Assembly (NCBI GenBank): GCA_016742175.1
Contig: JACVCH010000004.1
Span: 124,001-188,000 of the forward strand
From: Rhizobiaceae bacterium
GTDB lineage: Bacteria; Pseudomonadota; Alphaproteobacteria; Rhizobiales; Rhizobiaceae
DNA length: 64,000 nt
Direction of reading: 5' to 3'
Below the pieces are notes generated by a model. That model saw nothing but the letters and a program-made list of their open reading frames with translations, had not been told where the DNA came from and made no database searches. Numbering within the stretch: the first letter of the stretch is position 1; the number at the start of each line of letters is the position of its first letter. The position numbers and the translations under genes were made by a program. Shown here piece by piece: positions 9,381 to 17,856 of the stretch.

Positions 9381-10850
9381 GTGCCACTCACGGGAAGATC
9401 GTTCTTGACCGCAAATCGCAAACTGAGATCGGAACCGGAAGTCGCCGCCATGCTCGCGGAGGTCGAGAGCCGGCAGGACCTCTTCTCCATCGCCGTCGAT
9501 GGGATCTCGCTTTGGAGGCTGCTGCGCTTCGAAGTGGCGCTGCAACTGCAGAACCTCGGCCTCAGACGCATATCGATGGGCCGCGCCGCCCTCTTGAAGT
9601 CTCTCCCCCGCGCGGCCGGACAGTACCTCCTTGCCCCGCGCGGCTTCAGATATCTGGGCAAGACGTCGAATTCCGGCCTGCGCGGTCTCGACGAGCGCGG
9701 CTATTTCGACATCTATTTCGACGATCTGATCGACGGACTGCCTGGTGGTGCGAAACTCAGTTCCCTCGACGCCGGCGGCTACGAGGCCAATGAGCGCGGC
9801 GCCTATCGCGAACCGGTTTTCGACGATACTGCGGTCATCGTCGCCAGCGCCGTTCTCGGCCGGATTCGCGCGCCGAGAGAAGGTGCACGCGCCTTCGGCG
9901 AGCTTGCCGGCATCCTTGACCGCGAGTTCGACCTGCCGGAATTCGCGCCGGCCCATATTGCGCGCAAGTACAGCGTTTTCGTCGCCCGGCGCGCTCTTTA
10001 CCGGCGCATCCTCAGGCGCCTCGGAGCCCGCTCGGTTCTCGCGGCCAATACCGGCCAGTTCGCGCTGTGCATGGCTGCGCGCGACATCGGCATTCCGTTC
10101 GTGGAAATGCAGCACGGGCTGTTCACCAGCAGCCATCCCGACTGCCTGCCGGCACGCGCGCTGGATGCCTCCGCCGACCTCATGCTGCCCGATCTGCTGA
10201 CCGTCTACGGAGACTATGCGGCCGGCCTCATTGCCGAGACGGCGTTGGCCCGGCACGGCAAGGTGCGCGCCGTCGGCAATCCGGCGATCGAGAAGGGTCG
10301 CGACCTGCGCGCCCGCAGTTTCCGCCCCGACCGGCAGAGCCCGGTCGTCACGCTGACGGCGCAAGGCATCGGCGACAAGGACACGGCCGCGTTTTTGGCC
10401 GAGTTCCTGCGGCGCGTTCCCGGCGACCTCACGCTGAACATCCGGCTCCATCCCGGCTACGATTCGCGCGGCGATTTCGAGCGCAGCGGCGTTCTGGGCG
10501 ACCGGCGCGTCCGGCTGATGCCCGGCCAGTCGACGCCTGCGACCCATGAGGTCATCGCGCTGTCCGATCTGCATCTCAGCGTCTTTTCGACCTGCCATTA
10601 CGATGCGCTCGGCATCGGCACCCCGACGATGGTGTTGCCCGGTGCGGGACACGAAGCCGTGGCCGACCTCTACGAAAAGGGGCATGCACGGTTGCTCGAT
10701 ACGCCCGCCGGACTTGCAGAAATCATCTCGAAAGGCCAATGGTCGGACGTACCCGAAGCGACCTCGCGCCACTTCTTCCAGCCCGGCTTTCTGGAAAACA
10801 TGCGCGCGCTTCTGAACGAGCTCCAGGTAGCCGAAAGTGGCCCGAAATGA
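9381..10850 (+). CDS. Putative surface-glycan glycosyltransferase (MQHG motif)
   Basis: A 489-residue soluble protein that I cannot place in a named family. The second half has features of GT-B-fold capsule transferases: an FVEMQHGLF segment near residue 235, a YGDYAAGL segment where many such proteins check a partner, VRAVGNPAIEKG, and a late glycine-rich loop (LGIGTPTMVLPGAGHE) like the donor-binding site. It lies between the flippase and the hisH-like gene, and its end overlaps hisH as ATGA, so it belongs to the same operon. It probably transfers one residue of the repeat unit. The start is uncertain: GTG at 9381, or TTG at 9405 behind GGGAAG. Confidence 0.6.
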   Translation: MPLTGRSFLTANRKLRSEPEVAAMLAEVESRQDLFSIAVDGISLWRLLRFEVALQLQNLGLRRISMGRAALLKSLPRAAGQYLLAPRGFRYLGKTSNSGLRGLDERGYFDIYFDDLIDGLPGGAKLSSLDAGGYEANERGAYREPVFDDTAVIVASAVLGRIRAPREGARAFGELAGILDREFDLPEFAPAHIARKYSVFVARRALYRRILRRLGARSVLAANTGQFALCMAARDIGIPFVEMQHGLFTSSHPDCLPARALDASADLMLPDLLTVYGDYAAGLIAETALARHGKVRAVGNPAIEKGRDLRARSFRPDRQSPVVTLTAQGIGDKDTAAFLAEFLRRVPGDLTLNIRLHPGYDSRGDFERSGVLGDRRVRLMPGQSTPATHEVIALSDLHLSVFSTCHYDALGIGTPTMVLPGAGHEAVADLYEKGHARLLDTPAGLAEIISKGQWSDVPEATSRHFFQPGFLENMRALLNELQVAESGPK

Positions 10851-11461
10851 TCACGATCGTCGATTACGGAACCAGCAATCTCGGCTCGATGAAGAACATG
10901 CTGAAGAAGATCGGCGTCGAGACGCGCTTCGCGTCGACGCCGTCCGATGTCGAGGACGCGACCAAGATCATCGTCCCCGGTGTCGGAGCCTTCGATGCCG
11001 GCATGCGTGCGCTCAACGGATCGGGCATGGTGCCCGTCCTCAACCGCAAGGCTCTGGAGGAGCGCGTGCCGATCCTGGGCGTGTGCCTCGGGATGCAACT
11101 CATGACGCGCGGGAGCGAGGAGGGCAAGCTCGAGGGGCTTGGCTGGATCGCCGCGGACACGGTACGCTTCGACCAGGCCGCGCATCCGGGCCTGCGGGTG
11201 CCGCATATGGGCTGGAACGAGGTCAGGATGCGCAAGCCGGACGCCATCGTCGCCAACATGCCGGAGGAGGCCCGGTTCTATTTCGCCCATTCCTATCACG
11301 TCGCCTGCGACGTGGCCGACGATATCCTTCTCGAGGCGAGCTACGGCGAGACGTTCCCGGCTGCAGTCTCCCGCGGCAACATCGTCGCCGCCCAGTTCCA
11401 CCCCGAAAAGAGCCATCGTTTCGGCATGTGGCTGCTGCGCAATTTCGTGGAGGCGCGCTGA
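10847..11461 (+). CDS. HisH-like glutamine amidotransferase, amidino-sugar set 1
   Basis: A 204-residue class I glutamine amidotransferase. The nucleophile cysteine is in GVCLGMQLM and the His-Glu pair in AAQFHPEKS, so glutaminase activity should be intact. It resembles HisH, the ammonia-producing subunit of imidazole-glycerol-phosphate synthase. In this setting, next to a HisF-like and a WbpG-like gene, it should serve sugar modification rather than histidine synthesis, as in the wbpG-hisH-hisF set of Pseudomonas aeruginosa O5, where the three proteins are linked to forming the acetamidino group. It overlaps both neighbours by one to four bases. Confidence 0.85.
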   Translation: MITIVDYGTSNLGSMKNMLKKIGVETRFASTPSDVEDATKIIVPGVGAFDAGMRALNGSGMVPVLNRKALEERVPILGVCLGMQLMTRGSEEGKLEGLGWIAADTVRFDQAAHPGLRVPHMGWNEVRMRKPDAIVANMPEEARFYFAHSYHVACDVADDILLEASYGETFPAAVSRGNIVAAQFHPEKSHRFGMWLLRNFVEAR

Positions 11462-12219
11462 TGCTGCGCACGCGCGTCATTCCGTCACTGCTTTTGAAGG
11501 GCGAAGGTCTCGTGAAGACCTCGCGCTTCAAGAACCCGAAATATGTCGGCGATCCGATCAACGCCATCAAGATCTTCAACGACAAGGAGGTCGACGAACT
11601 CGTCCTTCTCGACATCACCGCGACCAACCAGTCGAAGGGGCCGGCCTTCGAGACCATCACGCAGATCGCGAGCGAATGTTTCATGCCGGTCGCCTACGGC
11701 GGCGGCATCGCGACGGTCGACCAGATGCGCCGGATCCTGAACTCGGGCGTCGAGAAGGTCATCCTGAACAGCGTGACCTTTTCAGACCCGGCCATCGTCC
11801 GGCAGGCGGCGGACGAGTTCGGCAGCCAGGCGGTCATCGCTTCGATGGACATCAAGCGCAAGCTCCTGGGCGGCTATGAGGTCATGTCGCATTCGGGCAC
11901 GCGCAAGACCGGTCAGGAGCCGGTCAAATGGGCGAAAAGGATGGAGGAATGCGGCGCCGGCGAAATCCTCCTCAACGCCATCGACCGTGACGGCATGATG
12001 GGCGGCTACGACCTCGAACTGGTTTCGCGCGTGTCACACGCCGTATCGATCCCGGTCATCGCCGCGGGCGGCGCTGGCGCGGTGTCCGATTTCGCCAAGG
12101 CAACGGACGCGGGTGCCGGCGCGGTCTCGGCAGGCGCCATGTTCGTTTTCCACGGCCCCCACAGAGCGGTGTTGATCACCTATCCGACACGTACGCAACT
12201 GGCGGCGATGGGCTCGTGA
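11461..12219 (+). CDS. HisF-like channel subunit, amidino-sugar set 1
   Basis: A 252-residue (beta/alpha)8 barrel of the HisF family. It keeps the aspartate of SMDIKR (D130 of Thermotoga HisF) and IDRDG, but the N-terminal aspartate corresponding to D11 is leucine: the start reads RVIPSLLLKGEG where HisF has CLDVKDG. Without that residue the normal cyclase reaction is unlikely. The barrel probably passes ammonia from the HisH-like partner to the WbpG-like enzyme. The ATG overlaps the hisH stop by one base, and the GTG of the next gene overlaps its own stop. Confidence 0.85.
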   Translation: MLRTRVIPSLLLKGEGLVKTSRFKNPKYVGDPINAIKIFNDKEVDELVLLDITATNQSKGPAFETITQIASECFMPVAYGGGIATVDQMRRILNSGVEKVILNSVTFSDPAIVRQAADEFGSQAVIASMDIKRKLLGGYEVMSHSGTRKTGQEPVKWAKRMEECGAGEILLNAIDRDGMMGGYDLELVSRVSHAVSIPVIAAGGAGAVSDFAKATDAGAGAVSAGAMFVFHGPHRAVLITYPTRTQLAAMGS

Positions 12220-13316
12220 GGTACTATCGCGCACGTATCGGCTTGACCCTTGCCTTATCCATTTCAGTTTTTATCGTCTCGTGCATCTACTTATCGATGC
12301 ACGGCATCGACGCGATCGAAGGACGAAACTACTATCAGTTCTTCGCTGATGCAAATACCTATCATGAATTTGCAAGATCGATAGATTCTTTTGGTTCTCA
12401 CGAAATTATCAGCGTGGGAAGAAATCTGATCGGTCCACTTCTTGTCGTCATTGTGTCGGGCGATAACTACTATATCGTCTGCGCTCTCAACGTACTCATT
12501 TTTTACTTGTCAGTCAAAATGCTTTCTTGGGATGCTCGCATCGATCCGCTATTTTTTGCGGCGATCTTGCTCCTCAATCCCATGACAATCTCGAGTCTGA
12601 TGGCTGCCAACAAAGAAATCCTGTCACTTCTATTCCTTGCACTCCTAGTCCGCGCATGGCTGAGAAAGTCGGGTCTATGGCTGGTTTTCGCAGCACTAGT
12701 CGCAATTGGCGTCAGATGGCAACTTCTTGCATTTGTCATTCTGCTGACACCCTTTGCACTTGGTTGGCGCCTTCCGCCTCGCAATCGTGTTTCACTCCTG
12801 GTCTCGATTGCGGTGGGACTGTCGATTACGTACGCCCTCGCGCTCGAGGCGTTGTCGCATGTGACGGAAAACTTTGAAGCAGCGGCGAGTTCCTACTCGG
12901 AAGGTTCCGGCCTATTTGTGAAACTTGTTTTAATTCAAATGGATGGCCTCTATTTTCTCGTTGCGCCGATAAAGGCGGCTCACCTGCTGTTTGGCCTGGG
13001 GCTCCGCTTCGATCGGCTTCTGTCGCCTGTAGATATATACAACGACATCTGGCAACTTCTTGGATCTACCGCCCTTCTTTTGATGTTCTTGGCCCTGGTG
13101 GTAAAACGAATCTTCAGAATTCAGAACGACATAGTTTTTGTTTCGTTAATATATATTTTATTATTTTCCCTTTCACCGATCTACGCTCCACGATATTTTT
13201 ACGTTGTCTACGCCATGTGGGCACTGGTCTACTGCCTCTACCGCCAGGGAATTAAAGCACCCGATCTTGGCGGCATTCACCGGTTGCCTCCCTTGGCTCG
13301 CCAACGCAGTTGGTGA
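12216..13316 (+). CDS. Multispanning membrane protein, candidate Wzy polymerase
   Basis: A 366-residue integral membrane protein with about ten hydrophobic segments and a larger soluble loop near residues 30-65 (NYYQFFADANTYHEFARS). Wzy polymerases have this general look and little sequence conservation; its place between HisF-like and WbpG-like genes, in an operon with Wzx, makes it the best Wzy candidate in the window. It starts with GTG in a four-base overlap with the hisF-like gene. Base composition is clearly lower in G+C than its neighbours: 17 of 60 bases are G or C in 13141-13200, which is common for wzy genes and suggests separate acquisition. Confidence 0.65.
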   Translation: MRYYRARIGLTLALSISVFIVSCIYLSMHGIDAIEGRNYYQFFADANTYHEFARSIDSFGSHEIISVGRNLIGPLLVVIVSGDNYYIVCALNVLIFYLSVKMLSWDARIDPLFFAAILLLNPMTISSLMAANKEILSLLFLALLVRAWLRKSGLWLVFAALVAIGVRWQLLAFVILLTPFALGWRLPPRNRVSLLVSIAVGLSITYALALEALSHVTENFEAAASSYSEGSGLFVKLVLIQMDGLYFLVAPIKAAHLLFGLGLRFDRLLSPVDIYNDIWQLLGSTALLLMFLALVVKRIFRIQNDIVFVSLIYILLFSLSPIYAPRYFYVVYAMWALVYCLYRQGIKAPDLGGIHRLPPLARQRSW

Positions 13317-13428
13317 ACAGCCCCGTAGACCGCGCCACAATTGTTGGCTAAACGGCGCGATCACCCGAGTTCCAGAAAGCGCCGAGCCCTTGCGGCAGCA
13401 AGCGTCCCGCACCAGCGAGAGACACATC

Positions 13429-14541
13429 ATGAGCACCATCGTCTGCACGCGCTGCATCATGGACACGACCGATCCCGACATCTCGTTCGACGAGAGCGGC
13501 GTGTGCAATCATTGCCATCGCTACGATCGCGTCGCGCAGCAGCGTCTCATCCCTCTCAATGAGCGCGACGCCCGCCTGAAGCAGCTCATCGACGAGATCA
13601 AGTCCGTCGGACGCGGCAAGGATTACGACTGCGTTATCGGCGTCAGCGGCGGGGTGGACAGCACCTATGTCGCCCACATCGTCAAGGAACTGGGTCTGCG
13701 CCCCCTGGCCATCCACCTCGACAATGGCTGGAATTCCGAACTCGCGGTCGCCAATATCGAGAAGACGCTGAACACGCTCGGCATCGACCTGCATACGCAT
13801 GTCATCGACTGGGAAGAGTTCCGCGACCTGCAGGTTTCCTTCCTGAAGGCATCGACGCCCGACGGCGAGGTGCCGACCGATCACGCGATCTTCGCTCTGC
13901 TCTACGAGATGGCGTCGCGGCACGGCCTCAAGCACGTCATCACCGGCACCAACGTCGTGTCCGAGGCGATCCTGCCGGAGAAGTGGGGTTACGGCTATTT
14001 CGACTGGGCCTACGTCAAGGATGTCCACAAGCGTTTCGGCCGCGCCAGGCTCAGCACTTATCCGCACTTCTCGCTCGCGAAGCTCTTCTACTACGTCTTC
14101 GTGCGGCGCATCCGGCTGGTCTCCATCCTCAACTACGTCGAGTACGACAAGAAGGCCGCGATGGACGTGCTCGAGAACAAGCTGGGCTGGGTCTATTACG
14201 GCGGCAAGCACTACGAGTCGATCTACACGCGCTTCTATCAGGCTTACCTCCTTCCCAAGAAGTTCGACATCGACAAGCGCAAGGCACATTACTCCAACCT
14301 GATCCTTTCCGGCCAGATGTCGCGCGAGGAAGCGCTTTCGGCGTTGCAGGAGCCGGTCTATCCGGAAAAGCTGCTCCAGGAAGATCGCGAATACGCCATC
14401 AAGAAGCTGAACCTTGCGCCCGGCCAGCTCGAGGAGATCATCGCCGCGCCCAACAAGACGTTCCTCGACTATCGGACGAGCCATGCCCTGTTCGAGCGCG
14501 CCAAGAAGGTGGTCAACGCCACACGGCGCTATATCGGCTGA
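13429..14541 (+). CDS. WbpG-like N-acetyl sugar amidotransferase, set 1
   Basis: A 370-residue ATP-dependent amidotransferase. The N-terminus has two CxxC pairs (CTRC and CNHC, about residues 6-30) likely to bind zinc, followed by a PP-loop GVSGGVDSTY near residue 70 for adenylation. Members named WbpG or PseA turn an N-acetyl group of a nucleotide sugar into an acetamidino group, using ammonia delivered by HisH/HisF-like partners. Those partners are encoded just upstream, separated by the Wzy candidate. The likely substrate is the UDP-2,3-diacetamido uronic acid from the WbpB/E/D steps. The start at 13429 follows GAGAGAC; the longer upstream frame is not typical of the family. Confidence 0.87.
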   Translation: MSTIVCTRCIMDTTDPDISFDESGVCNHCHRYDRVAQQRLIPLNERDARLKQLIDEIKSVGRGKDYDCVIGVSGGVDSTYVAHIVKELGLRPLAIHLDNGWNSELAVANIEKTLNTLGIDLHTHVIDWEEFRDLQVSFLKASTPDGEVPTDHAIFALLYEMASRHGLKHVITGTNVVSEAILPEKWGYGYFDWAYVKDVHKRFGRARLSTYPHFSLAKLFYYVFVRRIRLVSILNYVEYDKKAAMDVLENKLGWVYYGGKHYESIYTRFYQAYLLPKKFDIDKRKAHYSNLILSGQMSREEALSALQEPVYPEKLLQEDREYAIKKLNLAPGQLEEIIAAPNKTFLDYRTSHALFERAKKVVNATRRYIG

Positions 14542-14551
14542 CGTCGCGATA

Positions 14552-15757
14552 ATGCGAGTCCTCTACATCCACATGATCGGCGCCTTCGGCGGCGCGTCGC
14601 GCAGCCTGGCCGAAGCGGTGCAGGCGGCCGGGCCGGACGTGAGGGCTCATTTCGTCGCGCCCTCCGGCACGGCCGCCGATCATTTCAGCGGGCTCGGCGA
14701 GGTGGTCGAGGCGCGCGGCATGTCGCAGTTCGACAACACCCGGTACAGCCACTACCGCGGCCTTCGCTGGCTGGTCCTCGCCCGCGAGATCGGATACCTG
14801 CCCTCCACCGTCCGCACGCTTCTCGAAGCCCGCCGGCGCTGGCCGGACATCGACCTCGTCCACGTCAACGAATTTACCGGCATCATCCCGTGGCTGATCG
14901 CCCGCCGGCTGTTCAAGGTGCCCGTGATCGTGCACGTGCGCTCCGTGGCGAACGACGATGCGAGCCTGCGGACACGGTTCGTCAGCCGCCTCTTTCGCCG
15001 CAAGGCGGCGGCGGTTATCGCGATCGACGAAACGGTCAAGGACAGCCTGCCCGCCGATCTCGATGTCGACGTCATCCACAATTCGTTCTCGCAAAAGCCG
15101 TCGGCGGGGGCGACCGACCTTTTCGCGAACCACGCCTTGCGCACGTCGTCGTTCAAGGTGGGGTTCGTCGGCAATCTCCTGCGCGTCAAGGGTATCCATG
15201 AACTGGTCGAGGCCGCCAGGATCGTTCGCGATGCGGGCCTCGACGTCGAGTTCATCATCGTCGGCGGCGACGCCGCCAAGCCAAAGGGCCTGCGCGCCAC
15301 GATCGCACGGATGCTCGGCGTCGCGCAGGATTCGGGCGAGGAGGTGCGCGAGGCCATCGCAACGCACGGCCTTGCGCCGATCTTCCATTTCACCGGCGCG
15401 ACGAAGGACATCGCCCAGGCTTATGCAAAGATGGATGTGCTCTGCTTCCCGTCGCATTTCGATGCGCCGGGCCGTCCCATCTTTGAAGCGGCGTTCGCCG
15501 GCATTCCCAGCATCGTCGCCGTTCGGAAGCCGAAACCGGATACGATCGTCGACGGCGTAACGGGCATTGCCATCCCGCCCCGCGACGCCCAGGCGCTGGC
15601 AGCGGCCATCGGGCAGCTTGCCTGTGACCGCGCGCGGGCCGGTTCCATGGGAGAGAATGCACGCAGCCTTGCCGAGCGCAACTTCGACCCGGCCGCCAAT
15701 GCGGCCAAGCTCGTCGCCGTCTATCGCAGGGTTCTCGGCCGCAGCCGATCCACCTAA
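14552..15757 (+). CDS. Family 4-like glycosyltransferase
   Basis: A 401-residue GT-B-fold transferase. It shows the N-terminal glycine loop (MIGAFGGASRSL, about 7-18), the hinge segment KVGFVGNLLRVKGIHEL near residue 205, and a C-terminal donor-site stretch PSHFDAPGRPIFEAAFAG with the GT4 Glu. It begins 10 bases after the amidotransferase gene and ends tail-to-tail with the dehydratase gene, where the stop codons of the two genes overlap in CTAA. It probably adds one of the locus sugars to the lipid-linked oligosaccharide. The acceptor and donor cannot be told from sequence. Confidence 0.82.
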   Translation: MRVLYIHMIGAFGGASRSLAEAVQAAGPDVRAHFVAPSGTAADHFSGLGEVVEARGMSQFDNTRYSHYRGLRWLVLAREIGYLPSTVRTLLEARRRWPDIDLVHVNEFTGIIPWLIARRLFKVPVIVHVRSVANDDASLRTRFVSRLFRRKAAAVIAIDETVKDSLPADLDVDVIHNSFSQKPSAGATDLFANHALRTSSFKVGFVGNLLRVKGIHELVEAARIVRDAGLDVEFIIVGGDAAKPKGLRATIARMLGVAQDSGEEVREAIATHGLAPIFHFTGATKDIAQAYAKMDVLCFPSHFDAPGRPIFEAAFAGIPSIVAVRKPKPDTIVDGVTGIAIPPRDAQALAAAIGQLACDRARAGSMGENARSLAERNFDPAANAAKLVAVYRRVLGRSRST

Positions 15758-16980
15758 AGCCTCTGGTCCAGATTCGCCGCCGCGTCCTTGTGCGTTGCCA
15801 GGAAGCCGGGCTCGACCATCGCGATCACCGCCTTCAGCCGATCCTTGCTCAGGGCGTCCGCCGACGCGCCGCCCATCAGCTCTTCCGTCTCGCGCAGCAT
15901 CGCCTCGATCGCCGGGCGGTCGGCCGCCAGGTAGTCGACGGCGTGCAGGTTCGGAAGGCCGATCTCGCGCGCCCGCTCGCGCTCGGTCATGAATTCCTCG
16001 TAGGGCTTTTCCCCCGAGGTGTCGAGCGCCGTCAGGAGCAGCGGCCAGCGGCCGGCACCCGCCTCGCGCCGCGCGGCCGCGCAGGCTTCGCGCTCGTCGA
16101 TGTAATGCACCGGCTCGTAGCCGTGATGCTGCAGGAATCCTTCGGCGATCGCCTGAAGCGGCACGAGGTGCTTTTCGGGGTCGAGGCGGGGGATAACGAT
16201 GGTGCGGTCCGGGGCAAGCGCGGCCGCGAGCACGCACAACTCGCCGGATTCGCGCAGCGAGACGAAATATCGGCGGGTATCGCGCGGCGCGGCCAGCGGC
16301 TCGGTGCGGGCGAGACGGTTCTCGAAGCCCTGCAGCAGCGAACCGTTGGAAAACGCGACATTGGCGAAGCGCGCCGAGGTCTTGACGCCGGGAATCGCCG
16401 CCGCGACCGCCGAATTGAACAGCACGTGCTCCATCGCGCGCTTCGACGCGCCCATCATCGAGGACGGGTTGGCCGCCTTGTCGGTCGAGACGGTGAAGAA
16501 CCGGCCCGCGAACCCCGTGGCGGCGAGCCAACCCATGAAGCGCGCCTGCTTCAACAGGTTGGTCTCGAACATCTGCAACGTCGAGAACGGGTCCTTCTCC
16601 GAACGCACGTGCTTGAGCGCGGCGAAGTTCAGCACGAGGTCGTACGGCGCCTGCGACGCCAGCAGATGGCGCATCGCCGCCGAGCCGTAGTCGAGCGGCA
16701 GCGTCTGGAAGTCGCGCGCCGACCAGATGTCGGGTTGCGAGCGCAACTGGCGGACGAGTTCGGCCAGGCCGTTTTCGTTCTGGTCGACGACGTGCAGCGT
16801 ATCGGGGCCGCGCATGGCGATCTGCAGCACGGTCGACGAGCCGATCGAGCCCGCGCCGCCGATCGCCAGCACGCGCTTGCCCGAAATCGCAGCGCGCAGC
16901 GCGTCTTCCGACTGGGCGATGTCGGCCTCGAACAGAGAGCCGGCGCGGCCGGTCGCGATGGCGTGGAGAGGTTGGGTCAT
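15754..16980 (-). CDS. CapD-like nucleotide-sugar 4,6-dehydratase, nonulosonate set
   Basis: A 408-residue SDR enzyme without membrane helices. The NAD-binding loop IGGAGSIGSS is at about residues 41-50, and an STDKAANPSSMMGASKR segment carries the Met-Lys form of the catalytic motif seen in the WbpM/CapD group. The last 100 residues extend beyond the SDR core and contain no domain I recognise. It forms a two-gene unit with the cytidylyltransferase (ATGA overlap), so it most likely supplies the 4,6-dehydratase step of the legionaminic-type pathway (the LegB role), acting on UDP- or GDP-GlcNAc. The substrate is inference from the neighbours. Confidence 0.72.
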   Translation of the reverse strand: MTQPLHAIATGRAGSLFEADIAQSEDALRAAISGKRVLAIGGAGSIGSSTVLQIAMRGPDTLHVVDQNENGLAELVRQLRSQPDIWSARDFQTLPLDYGSAAMRHLLASQAPYDLVLNFAALKHVRSEKDPFSTLQMFETNLLKQARFMGWLAATGFAGRFFTVSTDKAANPSSMMGASKRAMEHVLFNSAVAAAIPGVKTSARFANVAFSNGSLLQGFENRLARTEPLAAPRDTRRYFVSLRESGELCVLAAALAPDRTIVIPRLDPEKHLVPLQAIAEGFLQHHGYEPVHYIDEREACAAARREAGAGRWPLLLTALDTSGEKPYEEFMTERERAREIGLPNLHAVDYLAADRPAIEAMLRETEELMGGASADALSKDRLKAVIAMVEPGFLATHKDAAANLDQRL

Positions 16981-17714
16981 GTGGTCGGTCCAGTGTCCGC
17001 AATGTTCCGCGCGATCCGCGCGGCCTGAAATCGCTTCATTAGTGCCTCGGCGCAGACGAAGTCCGTCTCGTCGTCGATGTCGGCGCTGCGCTCGGGCGGC
17101 ATCACGTAGCCAAGAGCGCCGGGCGACACAACCGTCCGGCGCTGGCGAAAGCCGTGCGGGCGGATCACATAGACCGCGCCGTTGACATGGAAGAGCGGTT
17201 CCATGTCCTGCCCGCGCCGGTATCCTTCCACCGGCGGGAGGAAGTGCCGCGTCGTGCCGTCGTCGCCCAGCCGGTACATGAGTTCGGGATGCACGCCGAC
17301 GAGCGACATCGAAAACGCGCTGTCGCCGCCCCGGTCCGCAACCAGTGCCGCCGTTCCGTCGATGTCCGCGCCCGTGCGCAGCGGCGATGTCGGCTGAAGC
17401 AGGCACAGATAGTCCGGCAAAGCGCCCTCGTCCGCCTCGATCCAGTCCAGCGCGTGGGCAATCACGTCGTAATGCGAGGACGTGTCGCCGGCCAGCGCGG
17501 CCGGTCGCATGAACGGCACCTCGGCGCCGCTCGCCCGGGCAGCGTCCGCGATCTCGTCGCTGTCGGTGGAGACGATCGTCCGGCGCACGGCGCCTGCGGC
17601 CTGCGCCGCCTCACAGCTCCAGTGGATGAGCGGCCGGCCGGCAAAGGCCATGACGTTCTTTCCCGGAAGCCGCTTCGAGCCGCCGCGTGCGGTGATGAGT
17701 GCAATACAGTTCAA
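16977..17714 (-). CDS. Acylneuraminate/legionaminate cytidylyltransferase-like
   Basis: A 245-residue CMP-nonulosonate synthase of the NeuA/LegF group. The N-terminal nucleotide-binding motif LITARGGSKRLPGKN and the LLQPTSPLRT segment are both present. These enzymes activate a nine-carbon acid with CTP before transfer. With the NeuB-like synthase at 26887-27918 and the LegC- and LegG-like genes, legionaminate or a derivative is the expected substrate. No ATG fits; TTG at 17714 follows GGAAG by 10 bases, and a GTG at 17723 is the alternative. The stop overlaps the dehydratase ATG. The gene is divergent from capE. Confidence 0.82.
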   Translation of the reverse strand: MNCIALITARGGSKRLPGKNVMAFAGRPLIHWSCEAAQAAGAVRRTIVSTDSDEIADAARASGAEVPFMRPAALAGDTSSHYDVIAHALDWIEADEGALPDYLCLLQPTSPLRTGADIDGTAALVADRGGDSAFSMSLVGVHPELMYRLGDDGTTRHFLPPVEGYRRGQDMEPLFHVNGAVYVIRPHGFRQRRTVVSPGALGYVMPPERSADIDDETDFVCAEALMKRFQAARIARNIADTGPTT

Positions 17715-17856
17715 GCGGATCACTCTTCCATTCGGGCCGCTTCTAGAATTTTTCACCCTCATAAGGAAGCCATTCTTCGCCGCCAACACGCCGCCCGCAC
17801 CTTGATTCTGCCGGTGCGCCCGCGCTACTACCCACCAACAGCAAGAAGGTCGCTTC
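17715..17856. promoter_or_regulatory. Divergent intergenic region, legF-like / capE-like
   Basis: These 142 bases separate a leftward two-gene unit from the rightward FucNAc operon, so both promoters must lie here. It is noticeably A+T-richer around 17745-17775 than the flanking genes. I could not define convincing -35 and -10 boxes or an operator. Confidence 0.4.

Noticed and set aside
10847-12219. hisH-hisF pair as part of histidine biosynthesis
   Set aside because: No other his genes nearby, the HisF-like protein lacks the first catalytic aspartate, and the genes are embedded in a sugar operon with a WbpG-like amidotransferase.
13348-17002. Long reverse-strand open frames opposite the WbpG-like and GT4 genes
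   Set aside because: They are mirror frames of high-G+C coding sequence; their proteins are Arg/Asp/Val-rich and match no family, while the opposite strand carries clear motifs.
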